Positions 1 to 13,102 of a stretch of DNA of 64,000 nt are shown piece after piece. Location of the stretch: contig JAINUG010000011.1 of assembly GCA_029706075.1 (NCBI GenBank), positions 2,282,501 to 2,346,500 of the forward strand. The letters are read 5' to 3'. Made by a program: the position numbers and the translations under genes. How positions within the stretch are numbered: position 1 is the first letter of the stretch; each line of letters starts with the position of its first letter. Source of the stretch: Aldrovandia affinis (taxonomy: Eukaryota > Chordata > Actinopteri > Notacanthiformes > Halosauridae). The notes beneath the pieces were generated by a model. The model did not search any database, was not told the origin of the DNA, and saw only the letters and a program-made list of their open reading frames with translations.

Positions 1-3000
1 CTTATGATTCATAGCCTATCATAGCCTGATCAAAATATGACCGAAGTCAAGGTCATGAGCTTGTGTAAACTGAAAATGTGTTTTATATGCATAAGGAAAA
101 TTGGCAGAATAAATCCTGCGGCTCAGATGTTAACACCAGCTCATCATGTGTGTCTCATCTATTTATACCACAGGATTACTGAAAGTCACCCCCTGACCCA
201 TCAGGTTAGGGAGGCAACACCCTCACACTCATTATCCTCCCCTCTCCCCTACCAGAACAACCAGCCCTGTGGTGTGTGTGATGAAAGAAGGGAGACAGCA
301 AGGAACCTGGCCTTATTTGGCAATGGCTATGGCTCTCTCTGTAGTTTATCCCTTTCAACCCACCTTTACCCTGTGAGACCCCTGTGTTTGGTTGCGTGGA
401 CAGCCGGACAGCCAGACAACACCCCGATGCTGTCATTCTATTGAATCTAATTACAAGAGAGAACAAAGCATTTAGCTGTCCCCCACATTCATTAATCTCT
501 GTTTCACATTACCCTCTATGCATTTGTCACTCAAGCCATCTGACAAACCTTTGCTCCATTAAATGTCACAGGTCTGCCATGGCTTGTGTGGGGCAGAAGG
601 GGCTCCTGTTATCAGTTCCACAAAAATAACTGGGTAATTTCTTTATTAGTAATCTGTGCTGTGAGTGCAATTTTTTCAAGAAAATGTTGCCGGTACATAG
701 AGGCTGTGTATTATACTCATAAATCATCATTATTCTTTCCTTTGTTAAGGTGTATTCCTTTGTGTTCTACTCTTGTTGTGAATACACCCATCTTGGGCAC
801 CCTGACCTCCCTACTGTCATTCAACAGATTGCTTTGTTACACTCAACAACCAAGTAATAATCTCATCAGAGTGTTATCAAAAGATATAGGAACTCATAGT
901 TTGTAAATGTCTTTCAAAAACAATAATACATTGCAAAAAATGTACAGCAGTGGTATATTTCCATTATGATCCTGACCTTGCAAAGAAGAATTGACAGGGT
1001 CATAAACCAAAGGACATCATCTTGAGATATTAATATTGAATATCTGCTGTAAAAGGTTACAGAAGCACATGCATGCATTCATATGCTTCTGGGGACAAGG
1101 CTGTATAAAAAGCTGTTATATTGTTATATTACTGTAGAAGGTGTAGGATCCCACTCAAACACACCATATGGCGGAAGTGTCCGAGTGGTGAAGGATAGCG
1201 TGTAGTCGTACCTTGTGATACTGGAACGGGATTAAATTAATGTAATCTAACTCCACTCCTCTGTTTTATCTGACTCCAATTATTATGAATTTTCTCTCTG
1301 TTAACAGCTACTTATAGAATTGTACAATTTACAAATGAGATATGCTAATTGCTATCTCTGTATGAGATGAGGATGAGCCTTTGGCCTGTGTAAAGCCTAC
1401 CAAGGATACAATTATGTATCTTGCAATGGCACTAGCATAATAGCATATAGACGAGTGACTATGGAGTGCACTTACCCAAAGTGTGTGTGTGTGTAACCTT
1501 AACCTTAACGGTAACCTTAAAACCACAATGTGTAACTGCAGTAGTTAAGAACAATGAGAAATGCTGAGTTATGAACATGTTTATAAATATTAGCCGGAAT
1601 TACAACAATTGTTACACAGATGTTAAACAGAAATTGAATAATGTAGAATGTAAAAAACGGCTATACGCGAATGACGTGCAGGAGGTCGTATGAGCAAATT
1701 TCCTCGAAGCATACCACTTTTCCCCCTATATCCCCACACATCAAAGGAAATCCTAAAACCCCAAATAAGGACACAGATAATCACAGAAATACAGAACTAC
1801 TCTCTGTGCTATTTCTGTATGCATATCACACTACGTTCATTATTAGTTGTACAGATGGCCACTGACGTGTAGATCATTTTCATTTCCCACCATTAACTTT
1901 TGAACAATGTTCTGAGATCTTTATGAAGCGCCACCTGTACCACATCATCAATGGCACCAACCCATTGCTCATGACATCAGCTTTCCAACAACACCAAACA
2001 TGATTGTACTGTATATGTAAATTATGAAGTCAGCAGGACTGCTTTTATGAGTGTGGGGGCTGGAAGGCATTTGGTGCAATACCACTGCTATATTGGGCAA
2101 TGGTTCTGTGAACCACCCCACATAGGACTATTTTTCTTTTGTTACTTTTAATAAAACAAATTAAAAAATAGAAACGAATGAAGGAACAGAGTCAAAATGG
2201 AGAAGGCTAGAAAGAAACAAAACGTCCTTTATCAGGATTAGATGTTAGCATTTTAACACAGCTTGAGTTGTGTGGTGGTTGAATCGCATTTCAGCACTGT
2301 GTCATGGTAGCATTATTTTTCTCATGTGAGATGATTATCGATTATCACATGCAACTCAACACCAAGGGACTCCCCCTGAAAGCATAACAACCTTATCCTG
2401 TAGTTGCCATGGTTATTGTTAGTACTTTGTCAGTTTTCACATCTATTATTTCTTCCATTTCCACCCAGTCGCATAACCTTTCTGCTCAGACTGTGAACAG
2501 TAAACGTTGGGGTAAGATCACTTGTGCACTCTTTTTTTCTCCTTTTTTTTCTTTTAAAACGCCTCTCACAGTTTTGACACCTTCCCATTGAAGCAGCTGC
2601 TGCAGATGATATATTGCAGCCTTCAGTGTAAACTTCCTTTATCTATAACCCCCCTCTCTCACTTCCTCCTTTCCCTGCAATCACAAGCAGCCATACGTGC
2701 ACATTTGGCCAGCTGCATCCTTTCATATTTTACTCATATTCTCGAATATCTCAAGTCAACAAGAAGCCCATTACTGCCAGTCTTTTTGGGTGGGGGAGTT
2801 ACCTATATAGACATACGCCAGGATTTAATCAACATTTCTACTTAACTATGACTTCAACATAAATTTGAGTGTATTTGTTTTCTCATCAAATACAGTTTGG
2901 CAAATTCATTTTGGTGATTGCTGAACCAAACCATGTTTGTGATGTTGATTGAATCCAACCATAGTTACTCATTTGAATGAGGACATTTCTTAACAAGAAG

Positions 3001-4558
3001 AAATGTTTTGCTATGACGCAATCTTTATGTAAGCAAAAAATCATATAATATAAATATAATATTGTGTCATATTATGATTTTTTCATAATGTTTATGTAAT
3101 GAGGTGCACTTTGATTAATCACTTACACTTATTACACAAATTAATTAAAGGAATATAAATGCACTGTGCCCTTGTCATTGGTTAGCTGATATGATTTCAT
3201 TTATGCACAGTATGTGGCCATAGTTGTCATTGGTAAAGGTGCACTGTGTTGGCTAATCAAATCAATGCTGTAGACCTAGAGACCTAGACTTAGAGAATGC
3301 CTGTTGAGCCGAACCAGTCAAAACTCAAATATGGACCAATAGTGCCCCCTACCCAGTTAACTGTGAATGCTAGGTAGATCACGAGGACAAGATACATGCA
3401 AACTACCTGGGTAGTGTGGACAAGTTACCTGCGAAAAATCCAGTTGCATAGCACGGCAGATTTAAAACCGGAAGTGTTTTAAAGCCAGAAACAACGCTTC
3501 TGGTTTTAAAATACTCTTGGCTGCCTCTCATGCATAAAATTGGCAACGTTTAAATTAAAAAGTGATTAAAAAAACATTTTGATATGCTATATATAGTGCA
3601 TCTATACTGTATATATAGGCTATATATACCACAGTGTTTTCGATTTCAACCAGAAATGTTGGTAGTTATTGTTAGTTAAATGAGTGGGGGCAGCCACATA
3701 TATTATTATGTTATATGTGTCATACATTTCTATATATTATTCTTATATGCATGATACCTATCATGTTGGCTCACTGTACAGCATCTAACCATTATTTGAA
3801 GTATCTTCGCTGGGTATTAGGAGAACACAGGACCTCTATGTCATTACTCTACTGTACATTTCATTGGTACACATTGTGTAATTGCTGTACCTGGGTTATA
3901 GCCCCAAAAGAATAGCAGACACTATTATCTTTTGGGAATGAACTAATCATGGTTGTTGTCAAGTTTCTACTGCATCATATAATTACATGCTATTTTGTTT
4001 ACTGACAGATGACAACAGTCTTGCCATACAGGGAGTGAAGTCTAACACTAATGTGAAGTATCAGTTGCCATCTGTTTCCAAAACTAATTAGATACAGTGT
4101 ATGAATACAACATTTGTTTGGTTCCATGATGTTCTGTTCCCCTCAAAAATAGCATTCCTGGCTTCATTGGTTCATTCCAGTAAAATGTCCCCTTTTTATA
4201 CCCTTTTACACCTTATATATTTGTTTGTTACATTGAGTAACACGCTATTGAGTGAAAAGACAAATTATGTTCAGCATACTATCAACATTTATTATTTTTA
4301 TCAAAAGTTTCAAATTTGTATACCAGGTACTGACTATTGCAAGCAAACCTGCTGTGTTGATCTAGGCCTCAGTCGATGCACAGTAGATGTACTTCATCCT
4401 TGCCTTTCAATAAGAGTTCCACATCAATCGGGGAAATTAACAACACTTGTTCCTCATTCACAACGCACAGCTGCAGGGAATCAACGCACGGATTGGAGAC
4501 GCAAGAAAAGGGAAATCACACACACACACGGGAGAGTACCTTAACCGGGAAATCAAAG

Positions 4559-4561
<3 letters not shown>
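1..4561. other. Intergenic or intronic DNA, no gene recognised
   Basis: AT-rich sequence with many stops in all frames. The longest open frames show no domain, codon pattern or splice context that I recognise. A tRNA-like A-box stretch near 1171-1195 has no matching B box or acceptor pairing. A hairpin-forming segment lies near 3477-3512. A small telomere-like patch of CCTTAA units lies near 1495-1520. Nothing else stands out. Confidence 0.6.

Positions 4562-4619
<58 letters not shown>
4562..4619. repeat. (GA)n microsatellite
   Basis: About 29 uninterrupted GA units. The open frames running through it encode only alternating Arg/Glu and are products of the repeat. A run this long and pure is likely to vary in length between individuals. 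Confidence 0.97.
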
Positions 4620-4625
<6 letters not shown>

Positions 4626-7508
4626 AACCCTGTGTATGATCTTGTTTGGAAGGAGGAATCTGCTGTGTGCTGTTACCCTCGCCTGCCTGACTTACCTCCG
4701 CCTAGCCCAATCCTGGACCGTCTGAGATTCTGTCTTTGTGTGCCGAACCCTGCTTACGGATATCGAGGAGACGATTGGAATGTGGATTGGACTGTATTGT
4801 TATGAATAACATTTTGCTCTTGCTCACGCCAAACAGCTAATACATTTTTGAGTTTAATCTATTTTGTTGTGGACAGTAACTTTATCGTTTTCAGTCACGT
4901 GAACACTCTCCCAACCCACGAGTGTGTCACACTGTCTTATTCTCTATTTCTCTTTCTTTGACACCTTCCTTGCAACAGCTGAGGGGGCCAACAGACGTTA
5001 AGAGAAAGACCCATAGAGACCCTGACCACTCCTGCAGCTGGTCCTTTTAGGACACCAAGATCAACCTGATAGACATGCAGTATCTCAGAGAGCTATCCTC
5101 CATGTGTGAACTACAACTGCTCCAGCCTCTACATTTGGTGGTTGTTAAAACTCAGATCATATTTTTGTATCTTCTCCTTGTCTCCATCCCTGTAACCATG
5201 TAAACTTTTTTAATGTTTTAAGCTTTTATCATCTTCCCATGGATGTACACTCAGGGCCAGATTTACCCCCCAAAAATCTGATTTAAACCCTCCCTCCCTG
5301 GGCGATTCTGCTGCTAATGGGGATTCCCAGCCACAGTCAGTCAGGGTTAGATTCTTATTTATTTCAGCTGCTCTGCTGTGTAGTATAATGGTTGTGGAAC
5401 TGGGCTTGTAATATAAATTAATCACATTAATCAGAAATTAGTTCTAAATTAAAACTAACAGTCAAGTTTTGAAATAGTGGAGAAAACCAGCAACAAATGC
5501 AAGCAAAATGAAAATATGAATCAGGGCAAAGGACTTGGATTTGAATAGTCAAGGCTCATCCCCTGAGTGGCAGTTTGTTCCCTTTTGAGTACATTATACA
5601 TTACTAAATTACACAATTACAGTATAATATTTTTATGTTATAAGCCTATATTTCATGGTCTTGTCACTGATCATCACAGAGAGCTGTGGCCCTAAAAGGG
5701 TTGCCAAGGTTTTACAAACCAAATAGCTCAATAATGTCCAAATATGTTTAAGTGTAGGAAGCCCTAAAATGATGTACAGAAGATGATGGGGTCCGAGAAC
5801 ATTTAAGCTCTGGAAGTTAAAATGAACAATGAATCACACCAAGCCGATTGAACTTGGAGTAACAACAAGAATAATTATTTCAGTAAATGAATTAATGTAT
5901 GACATTTAGGGATAATGGTATTAACACTAATTTATGGATCCTGCTGTCAGGCCCCTTCTGTTTTGGCACCCTGTTCCTAATCAAAAGGGTTCAATCCCCC
6001 TTTTCCATGGTTCAGTAAATTAGCCAAGTAATAAAAGTTCATTTACAGCCTCAATGATCCAACACATCAGGCTACTGCCATACGTTTTAACCATGCTGCT
6101 AATTCCTAATACATACGTATCTCTGTTTCTTCATCAAGACTTTGTTTATTGTAGATGATTGAAAAATATAGTATCCTAACTTTTACATTTCCAAGGTGCT
6201 AGATGATAGCTAAGTAATATGAGGCGTTGATGTGCACAGCTACACATATTGAATGATGACGATATTATTGTTTATTAAACTAGTTGACACTGCGGTTTCC
6301 AGGCTAAATATCAGGGCATCAGGGGGTTTCTGAAACGTTTCATGCAGACTGAAACAAAGATGAGCATTGCTGAAATGCACAGTGTGTGTTATGTGAACCA
6401 CAGCAGTAATTATGACTTGTTACACACTCCACATGCTAGGAGAGGGTGGAGATTTTGGATACAGAAGATCCAAAAATCCAAAAAAGGTAAATCAGAAGAA
6501 AGGTTATTCTCTCCTAGTCAAGTTCCCAAACATTTGAATAATGAAAAACTGTAGTCAGCGTCAGTGAAAATACTGCATCTAGCTTGTCCAAAACTCTTTC
6601 CACTTTTCTGTTTGAACAGGAAAGGCACTTTGCCAAATAAAAAGAAAGTGCCTCGTACAGAGCACATTTAATGGGACGAGGTCATCTAAAGTACTTTGAT
6701 TAGGTTGGCAAAGTACCGAAGTAATTATACTGTATTTAAATAAATACAGAAAGAAAAAAACGAATTGCTGTGCATCCTCACATTACTATGTGATTCCATA
6801 AAGGTTACGTTTAGTTTTGGGGGAGCTAGGAGCCCAGATGGGGTTACATTTTGTGTAGGTTGAAGAAAGGTCTTGAATTAATCAGGCAATGCACAGCTAA
6901 TTTCATGACCCATAAACTGTGTTCTAAGAATTGTGCCTGACTTTAATAGGTCCTCTCATCAAAATCTAATCTCTTTTTCATTGTCATAACTCACTCCTCA
7001 TGTTAACCAGTCCATTTTTGTATTCTCTACGTCCTTATCTGGCAAGTCTCACTTAGACACCCCTGCATACCTTTGATTTAATTCAATTTCATACAGTTCA
7101 GAATTTTGAATAATCGCCTGTTTCAGACATGTACTACACAGAGGCAGGATTTCTATATAGAACAATCATAAAGCTTTTAATGATCTCTCTGCTCAGGTGT
7201 TTTTACACCATGCAGTTATTTTTTTGTTATACTGAATTAGAGTTGACTTGTGATATAAACTGGAAATCCCTCTATGACCTGCATATGACATTAGTTTCCA
7301 CTGAAGAAAAAACAAATTATTTTTTTGCTTTCTTAAAGTAAACTAATTGCATCCTCAAGCAGCGACAGCTTCTAATTAGAAAATGCCTGTTTGGAGGCAT
7401 TTGTGACCCGTTTCTTTTGTGACTCATTAATTTAATGACAAGAAATTGTGGATGCTATAACCTGTGAACTCTATCTCATTGATTGCTGAGCCTTATGATC
7501 TAGACAAC
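4620..7508. other. Non-coding stretch, no gene recognised
   Basis: The first 350 bases are somewhat richer in GC and pyrimidine-purine mixed sequence. They have the texture of a dispersed repeat or LTR fragment, but I cannot assign a family or find ends. The rest is AT-rich with only short open frames and no motif. Confidence 0.5.
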
Positions 7509-7626
7509 TGGGATGATTATGTAAATTATGATGTTATACAGCATAATTTGTGAGTCCAATTGGGATGATTATGTAAATTAAAAAATATATATTTTTATGA
7601 TGTTATACAGCATAATTTGTGAGTCC
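7509..7626. repeat. Imperfect tandem duplication with palindromic filler
   Basis: A unit of about 49 bases (7509-7557) is repeated at 7561-7626. The second copy is identical apart from a 17-base AT-only near-palindrome inserted at 7580-7596. Both copies start TGGGATGATTATG and end GTGAGTCC. This is a local duplication rather than a recognised repeat family. Confidence 0.9.
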
Positions 7627-9721
7627 CTCCTCATTCTCCGAAGCCATAATCATTGAACTGGTGTGATACACTCTTTTATTACATTGTTGAAAGCTTCAGG
7701 TATCAAGGTGGTGGTTATTGAGATGCTCGAATTAAGGCCTTTGCCTGACAGCTAAAGTTGAATGCAAGTAAAGAGACTTTAGCCACATGAGCACAGAGCA
7801 TCAGAGCTGGAGAATTAAGACTTTACAGTGAGTCATTTGGGAGCAGGTGACAGTGACAATGTTAATTACATGATATAATAGAAATGTGGGTGTGGTGCAA
7901 TTCTTGTATGGTATACCAGAAGAACAAAACAAAACAACCTTGAGATGTAACATCTCATTTATTAGAAGGTTCCTCAGTAGTCAACACTGCAAGCGTGCAA
8001 ACAAAAGAGCCATGCACAATACAACAAAACATGCTCAATATATTATAATTATACCATTCAATAGCAAGAACACCATGTCTCTGGCCTAAAATGTAATGAG
8101 GGATTTTATTTATTTTCATAAGGTGTCATTTCTAATGGCTTTCAGTTGGACTAGTCAACTATTCGAATAACTTGTTGCTTTAAAACCAAAAGCCTTTTAG
8201 TCTCATTCATTATGCAAACCTTGGGACATTTAAACAACAATTTTGGCTTTCCTAAGAATACTTCCTCTTGTGCTGCATTACCAGCTCTTTGGAACATTCA
8301 TGTTAGTGCATTTGCATAAATGCATAAATGCTGCTGACATCATTTGAGAGGTACACATTTAGCATGCATTACATTGTGACAGCCGTGTAAAAAATGTAAA
8401 TCTTGAAAATAACATCCACTCTATGTAATTAAATGCATTTACTATTAAACATCCCAATAATCCAGAATACACCTCAATAACTGTGCTACCAACCATTAAC
8501 ATTGTGTTCATCATTTTATGCAACACCCCAATCTTACAGTAGGCTTTTACCAGGTATTCAGTGTTTCTAATAGAATAATTCAGAATCAATCCAAAATGAT
8601 ATTAACCAACAGCATTGAAAACATTGATAAATAAAGCAACTCTCCAGATGTCAGTAACTGCAAGTGATATTTATTTGTAATATACATGGATTAAGAGCAC
8701 CCATCACGTCTGCATGTTCACACACACTTTTTCTCCTCTTTCAGTACTTTCTCCCTCCTCTTTCCCTCTTCCCCCTTTTTTAAACAAGGTGACTCATTGC
8801 GGAACCATTCATATCCAGAATGGCTGGCTCTGAGCTCTCTATGATTCAATAATCTCCCATCACTCCACTCGCTTACTCAATGCAGGTGATAGCGGTTAAA
8901 GTTTGGAGGAGGCAGGAGGCACATCAGAGAGGGCAATTTGGCCAGAAATTTGCTCTGCTGGGATTATAACTACCAATGTCCCACTGCCACACACCTTTTC
9001 CTGCTACTCTCTCGCCAAATTCAGAGTGAATCCTAAAGCTCTCCAGTTTCGTCCCTATCCTTCATATGATCAGCAGCCAGAATGAAGGTGCAATAATGGC
9101 ATTTCAAAATAAAGTCTTACCCTTCTCAGCACTGGCCTGCTTTTTCTGAAATCTGAAATGTCAGCATGTCCTCTGTGCATAAGCCTTCCACTGGGGTTGA
9201 TGGCAAAAATGTTCCGCTTCTACCGACCAATCACATTGTACTGTGTCCAGCTCAAAATCTGAGAACTTGAGATAAAAAAATGCATTCATATTTAGACCAT
9301 GATAGTAAGTTAATCAGAACAGTATCTTTGGGAAATAGCTGTACCACAAATATAAACCAGCAAATGACAGAATAAGTAGCATTTTAGAATTTTCATGGGT
9401 GAGAAAATTAGCTCATTTAAAAAGTTTATATGTAGTAAGGGCCCTACTCAGAGTTGACCGACTTAAGCACCTCCTTAAGTTCCTCCAGTTAATAGAAAAG
9501 TTGTGTGGAAAAAGTTGTTTGTATTCAGACTTCTGCTTTGCACATGCTTAACTCTGAAATTGGGTGTCAGAAAAATGAGTATACCGAATACCTGCCCTCT
9601 GATGGCTAACTGTAACATTGCAGAGTTTTTGAGAGAGTCTCAATTCATCCCTTTAAGGAGCATCTGCTTTTAATTAAAAAATGTCAGACTAGTTGTATAT
9701 TTTACTAGTTGTCCACTGTCG
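7627..9721. other. Non-coding stretch, no gene recognised
   Basis: AT-rich DNA with short open frames only. No mobile-element ends, RNA gene boxes or coding motif were seen. The 60-codon frame near 8903 has no supporting context. Confidence 0.5.
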
Positions 9722-10316
9722 AAACAAGCTAAAATTGGCAAACAGAAGACCTCATGTAGTGCCACCTGTGGTGGTCCAGGATCAGAATTACAACTGAGCG
9801 ACAGAGAAGAGCTTGTGGCCATGACTTTGTCTTCAGTGGATGTGGATGGGGTGTTGGGTGACATGGACATAAAGGCAAGGCCTATTTAGTGACTCACAAA
9901 TCAGTCATATAAGAACAATAAGAACAAGTTCATACGAGGCTCTCAAAAAAAGCGATGTTGCACCAATGACTTCCTCTGCATCCCCACTTTTACACTTCTT
10001 ATTTCCAGTCTGCCCTTCCACGTCTCTGTCAGGCATGGAGGGGGATGCCATGGACCTATCCACGTGAGGTCTGCTGTCAGAGAGGATAGGCAGCGCCTGG
10101 GCGAAGGAGAGGCAAAAGCGCTAAGCACAGTAGCAGTTCTGCATCTTTGTACTGAACTGTCTGAATTCCATAGACCAGGGCCTCCAAGATATCAACAACA
10201 CCCTGGCCCACCGCATGGGGCAGGTTGTAGAGACTGTGCGCGCTCAGTCCCTTTGGCCAACGGCAACCCCTTCATCATCCCCAATCGCATCATAGTCTAT
10301 CAGACATAGTCTATCA
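9722..10316 (+). pseudogene. Relic of a Myb/SANT-like (Harbinger accessory or NAIF1-type) protein
   Basis: Two stretches read like pieces of one protein. The first (9722-9889) is open for 55 codons and has a Cys/Gly-rich linker, then LQLSDREELVAMTLSS and an acidic DVDGVLGDMD segment, ending at TAG. In Myb_DNA-bind_5 proteins a glycine-rich linker followed by an L-S-x-x-E-E-L segment comes after the Myb fold. The second (about 10140-10316) reads ELSEFHR and then, after a one-base frame change, QGLQDINNTLAHRMGQVVET, like the C-terminal coil of the same proteins. The DNA-binding part itself is missing. GC content is higher than in the flanks. The family call is from memory of the pattern, with no search, so another transposon accessory protein is possible. 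It cannot encode a working product. Confidence 0.4.
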
Positions 10317-13083
10317 GACATTCTCCCAGGGTGAGGTGGGGACAAGAAAAATAAGAACAATGCCAATTAAAATGTAGTGTGTATGTGTAACTTTTTAAAT
10401 GTGTAACTTTTTAAATGTGCCTGCGGCACACCCCGGATCCTCCCCATTATAGTATTAGATCTCGTTGTCATCCTTAGTCCTGCAAGGTTTTGGCACACCT
10501 TTGCAGGGGACACTTGCATTGTACCACCAGAGGCATTGAGGCACTAGAAACTGTTTTAAAGCTCCTGTACACATGCTCCTGGATAGCAGGTGCTCTCACA
10601 TATATTATTTGATGTGTCAGTTAGTTGAAGGTGCCAGTGTGTTTTAATATCACCTTCACAAAAGCTTATAGCCACCTAGAGAGAGATGACCAGGATATAC
10701 TCAGCACATCTCCTGAGACCTGTAAAGACCCAGTCCCCAAGACTGAGAGCATTTGTCACTCTGTGGATAACAGCAATGGCATAGGGATTGTTGATCTGGC
10801 TTTCTAGGTCATCTGAGAGCAGGCAGCATAAGTATAGGATATCTCTATTCAGGCAAAACCACTGGATGGATTAATTGTCAGTTGGCCCCATTACATTCAT
10901 CCTAGGGTGATACACAAGCACTCTTCTGTGTAATCGTCTCCTTCTGTCTTGCCAGAACACCATTACATGCAATTCGAGGCACATCGCGATGGAATGAGGA
11001 CATGTGAGAGTAGGTCATTTATATACATTTTTCACTGATTAGTTAATTTGATAACATGCTTTGTTAATCACATAATAACTGTTAACTCTAGGCAGTGTTA
11101 CGCCCATGTATTATAGCATTAAATGGCTATCACTTGCCACCTGAAGTTTGACCATATTAAAATAATTGCCAATTCAGGGTTTATGAGAATACAGTAATAA
11201 TAAAATAGTGTATTTGTCTCCTCATCTTCAGAGGATTGGAGGCAATCTGGATGGTATTAGCTAAATCTGTATCTATTTCTTAACTGACTGATGACATCAT
11301 TAACCTCAGTTTTGAAAGAAGGATAGGAAATGTCATATTCAAGTTCGTACAATCATCTCTTACTACGGTTCTGAGAGAATGAAACAATTTCTTCATAAAG
11401 CGATATTCAGCAGAAGACAATCTAATTTATAGGGATGCAATTGATCACTGCTTTTAATATGAATTTCACAATAAGATCAAATAAAAACGTTTTTTACAAA
11501 ATGAAGATTAAAGGGAGGACTGTAATTTGGCACGCAGTCAGTACCATTTGATGAATCACACATTAACATGTTCATATATAAATTACTGAGTGATTTCACA
11601 TGCAAATGTGGAGTCTACATTAGTAATGTGCATGCATATTCAGCTTTATTAATCATGTACACATTTATCTGGATTAATCAACACTATAACTGGAAAACTA
11701 ATTTCCCCAAAACATGACAGTACTGAAAATTAAAGGGTTTGAAGCCATCTATACACCAAACAGGACATTGTTTTTACCATTCTTTACTATATGATATGCA
11801 ACAGGACAGACAGGATTGACATACCCTATACTGAATCCGCCCTGCATCGAGAGAGCAAAACAAACTCTCCGGAAGGTAGTGAAGCAGCTTTTGTGCTCTG
11901 ATCTTCAGAATTCAAGGTAAATAAACAAGTTCACATCAAACATTTAAGGTTTTTAACCAAAACAAAGCACAATAAACATAGTCATTTCAGAGTTTTAGAC
12001 TTTTTAACATTAAAAGATGAATGCCGTTCGCAATAAAACATATATCTGAGTTATTCTAATGTATTTCCTAATTTCTAACATGTCAAAAAAGAGCAATATT
12101 CAATGTGGTGTCAGTCAGCAGGAAGGCATACTGACTAAGAATGGTCTTATAAAACAGGTACTTCTGCAATCCACCAAAATGCCCAATCATCACAGCTGGC
12201 TGAACACATTCAAAAGCTCAATTTACCGGGCCCACCATCTGGCCCATGTCAGAGGTCACAATTCAAATAAGCATTAAAGTAAAAAAAAAAATAAAAAAAT
12301 GTAGTACACAACATAAATATTAAACCTCACATTTAAATATCACAACCTCACAAATAAAAATATTGGTGATGAGTCAAACCACATGATATGCTCAAAAAGC
12401 AAGTGCCAATTCCTGATTATGATTTATATGCAGCTAGGAAGCATTAAGGTAATACAGTATTTAATACATTTGTCCCAGTGATACATATGCATGTGCTATT
12501 TAATATGCATACAGGGCAGAGGTGTACAATGCTATTAACTCTGGAAAATAGTTCTTAATTACAGGTTTGACCCATGACATGAGATCAATTAAATGCACAA
12601 AAGATCCTTTAGTAAGTCTGTCCAATAGTGTTGTATGTATCATATTATCATTGTTTTTGGTGAATGAGACGATGGCCTGGATTCAATCAAAATGTATCCT
12701 TACATTTGACTCATTATTAAATTTAAGTGTTCCCTTTTGTCTTTATACACAGTTTGATGAGTTCAGAAATCAGTCAAACTTGCAATATATAAATATATGT
12801 GTCATCTCTCATCATGGCATGCACTGGATTCTGGATAATCTCCCCTCAAATGTTAAATTCTGTAATGAGAAGTATGGCTACTACACAGCTCAGCTATGCA
12901 CCCAGAATTTCAGTAAAAAAATTTGTTCAGTTGCTGTGGAATATTTAGGTATTCTGTATGAAGTGTTTGGACTGACATACTTTGCAAGCCTAGAGTTTAG
13001 GACTAAGGTGACCTTTTGCTAGTATTTTATTAAATTCATCGTTCAACCCTGGCTTATCTTGCTCTCCTTATAACCCCCCAAAT
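10317..13083. other. Non-coding stretch, possible further transposon debris at its start
   Basis: The first 500 bases continue the mixed-GC texture of the preceding relic. They contain two tiny tandem duplications: a 15-base unit (TAGTCTATCAGACAT type) near 10289-10321 and a 17-base unit (TGTAACTTTTTAAATG type) near 10384-10419. From about 10830 onward the sequence is AT-rich and featureless. A 151-codon frame at 12567-13022 has no recognisable domain. Confidence 0.4.
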
Positions 13084-13102
13084 ACACACACACACACACA
13101 CA
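13084..13102. repeat. Short (CA)n tract
   Basis: Nine to ten CA units in otherwise non-repetitive DNA. Its only likely use is as a polymorphic marker. Confidence 0.9.

Noticed and set aside
37..444. 135-codon open frame at the left edge
   Set aside because: No recognisable domain, and overlapping frames of similar length exist on both strands in the same GC-richer patch.
1171..1240. tRNA-Leu/Ser-like start (GTCCGAGTGGTGAAGG) as a possible tRNA gene
   Set aside because: Only the A-box part resembles a tRNA. There is no B box, no acceptor-stem pairing and no recognisable anticodon arm.
1495..1520. CCTTAA units as an interstitial telomere repeat
   Set aside because: Only about four units, and the word is CCTTAA rather than the vertebrate CCCTAA; chance or decayed microsatellite.
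4101..4544. 147-codon open frame as a gene
   Set aside because: Runs into sequence beside the GA repeat, with no recognisable motif or supporting context.
12567..13022. 151-codon open frame as a host gene
   Set aside because: No domain, no Kozak or splice support, AT-rich composition typical of chance frames, and no repeat of the frame elsewhere.
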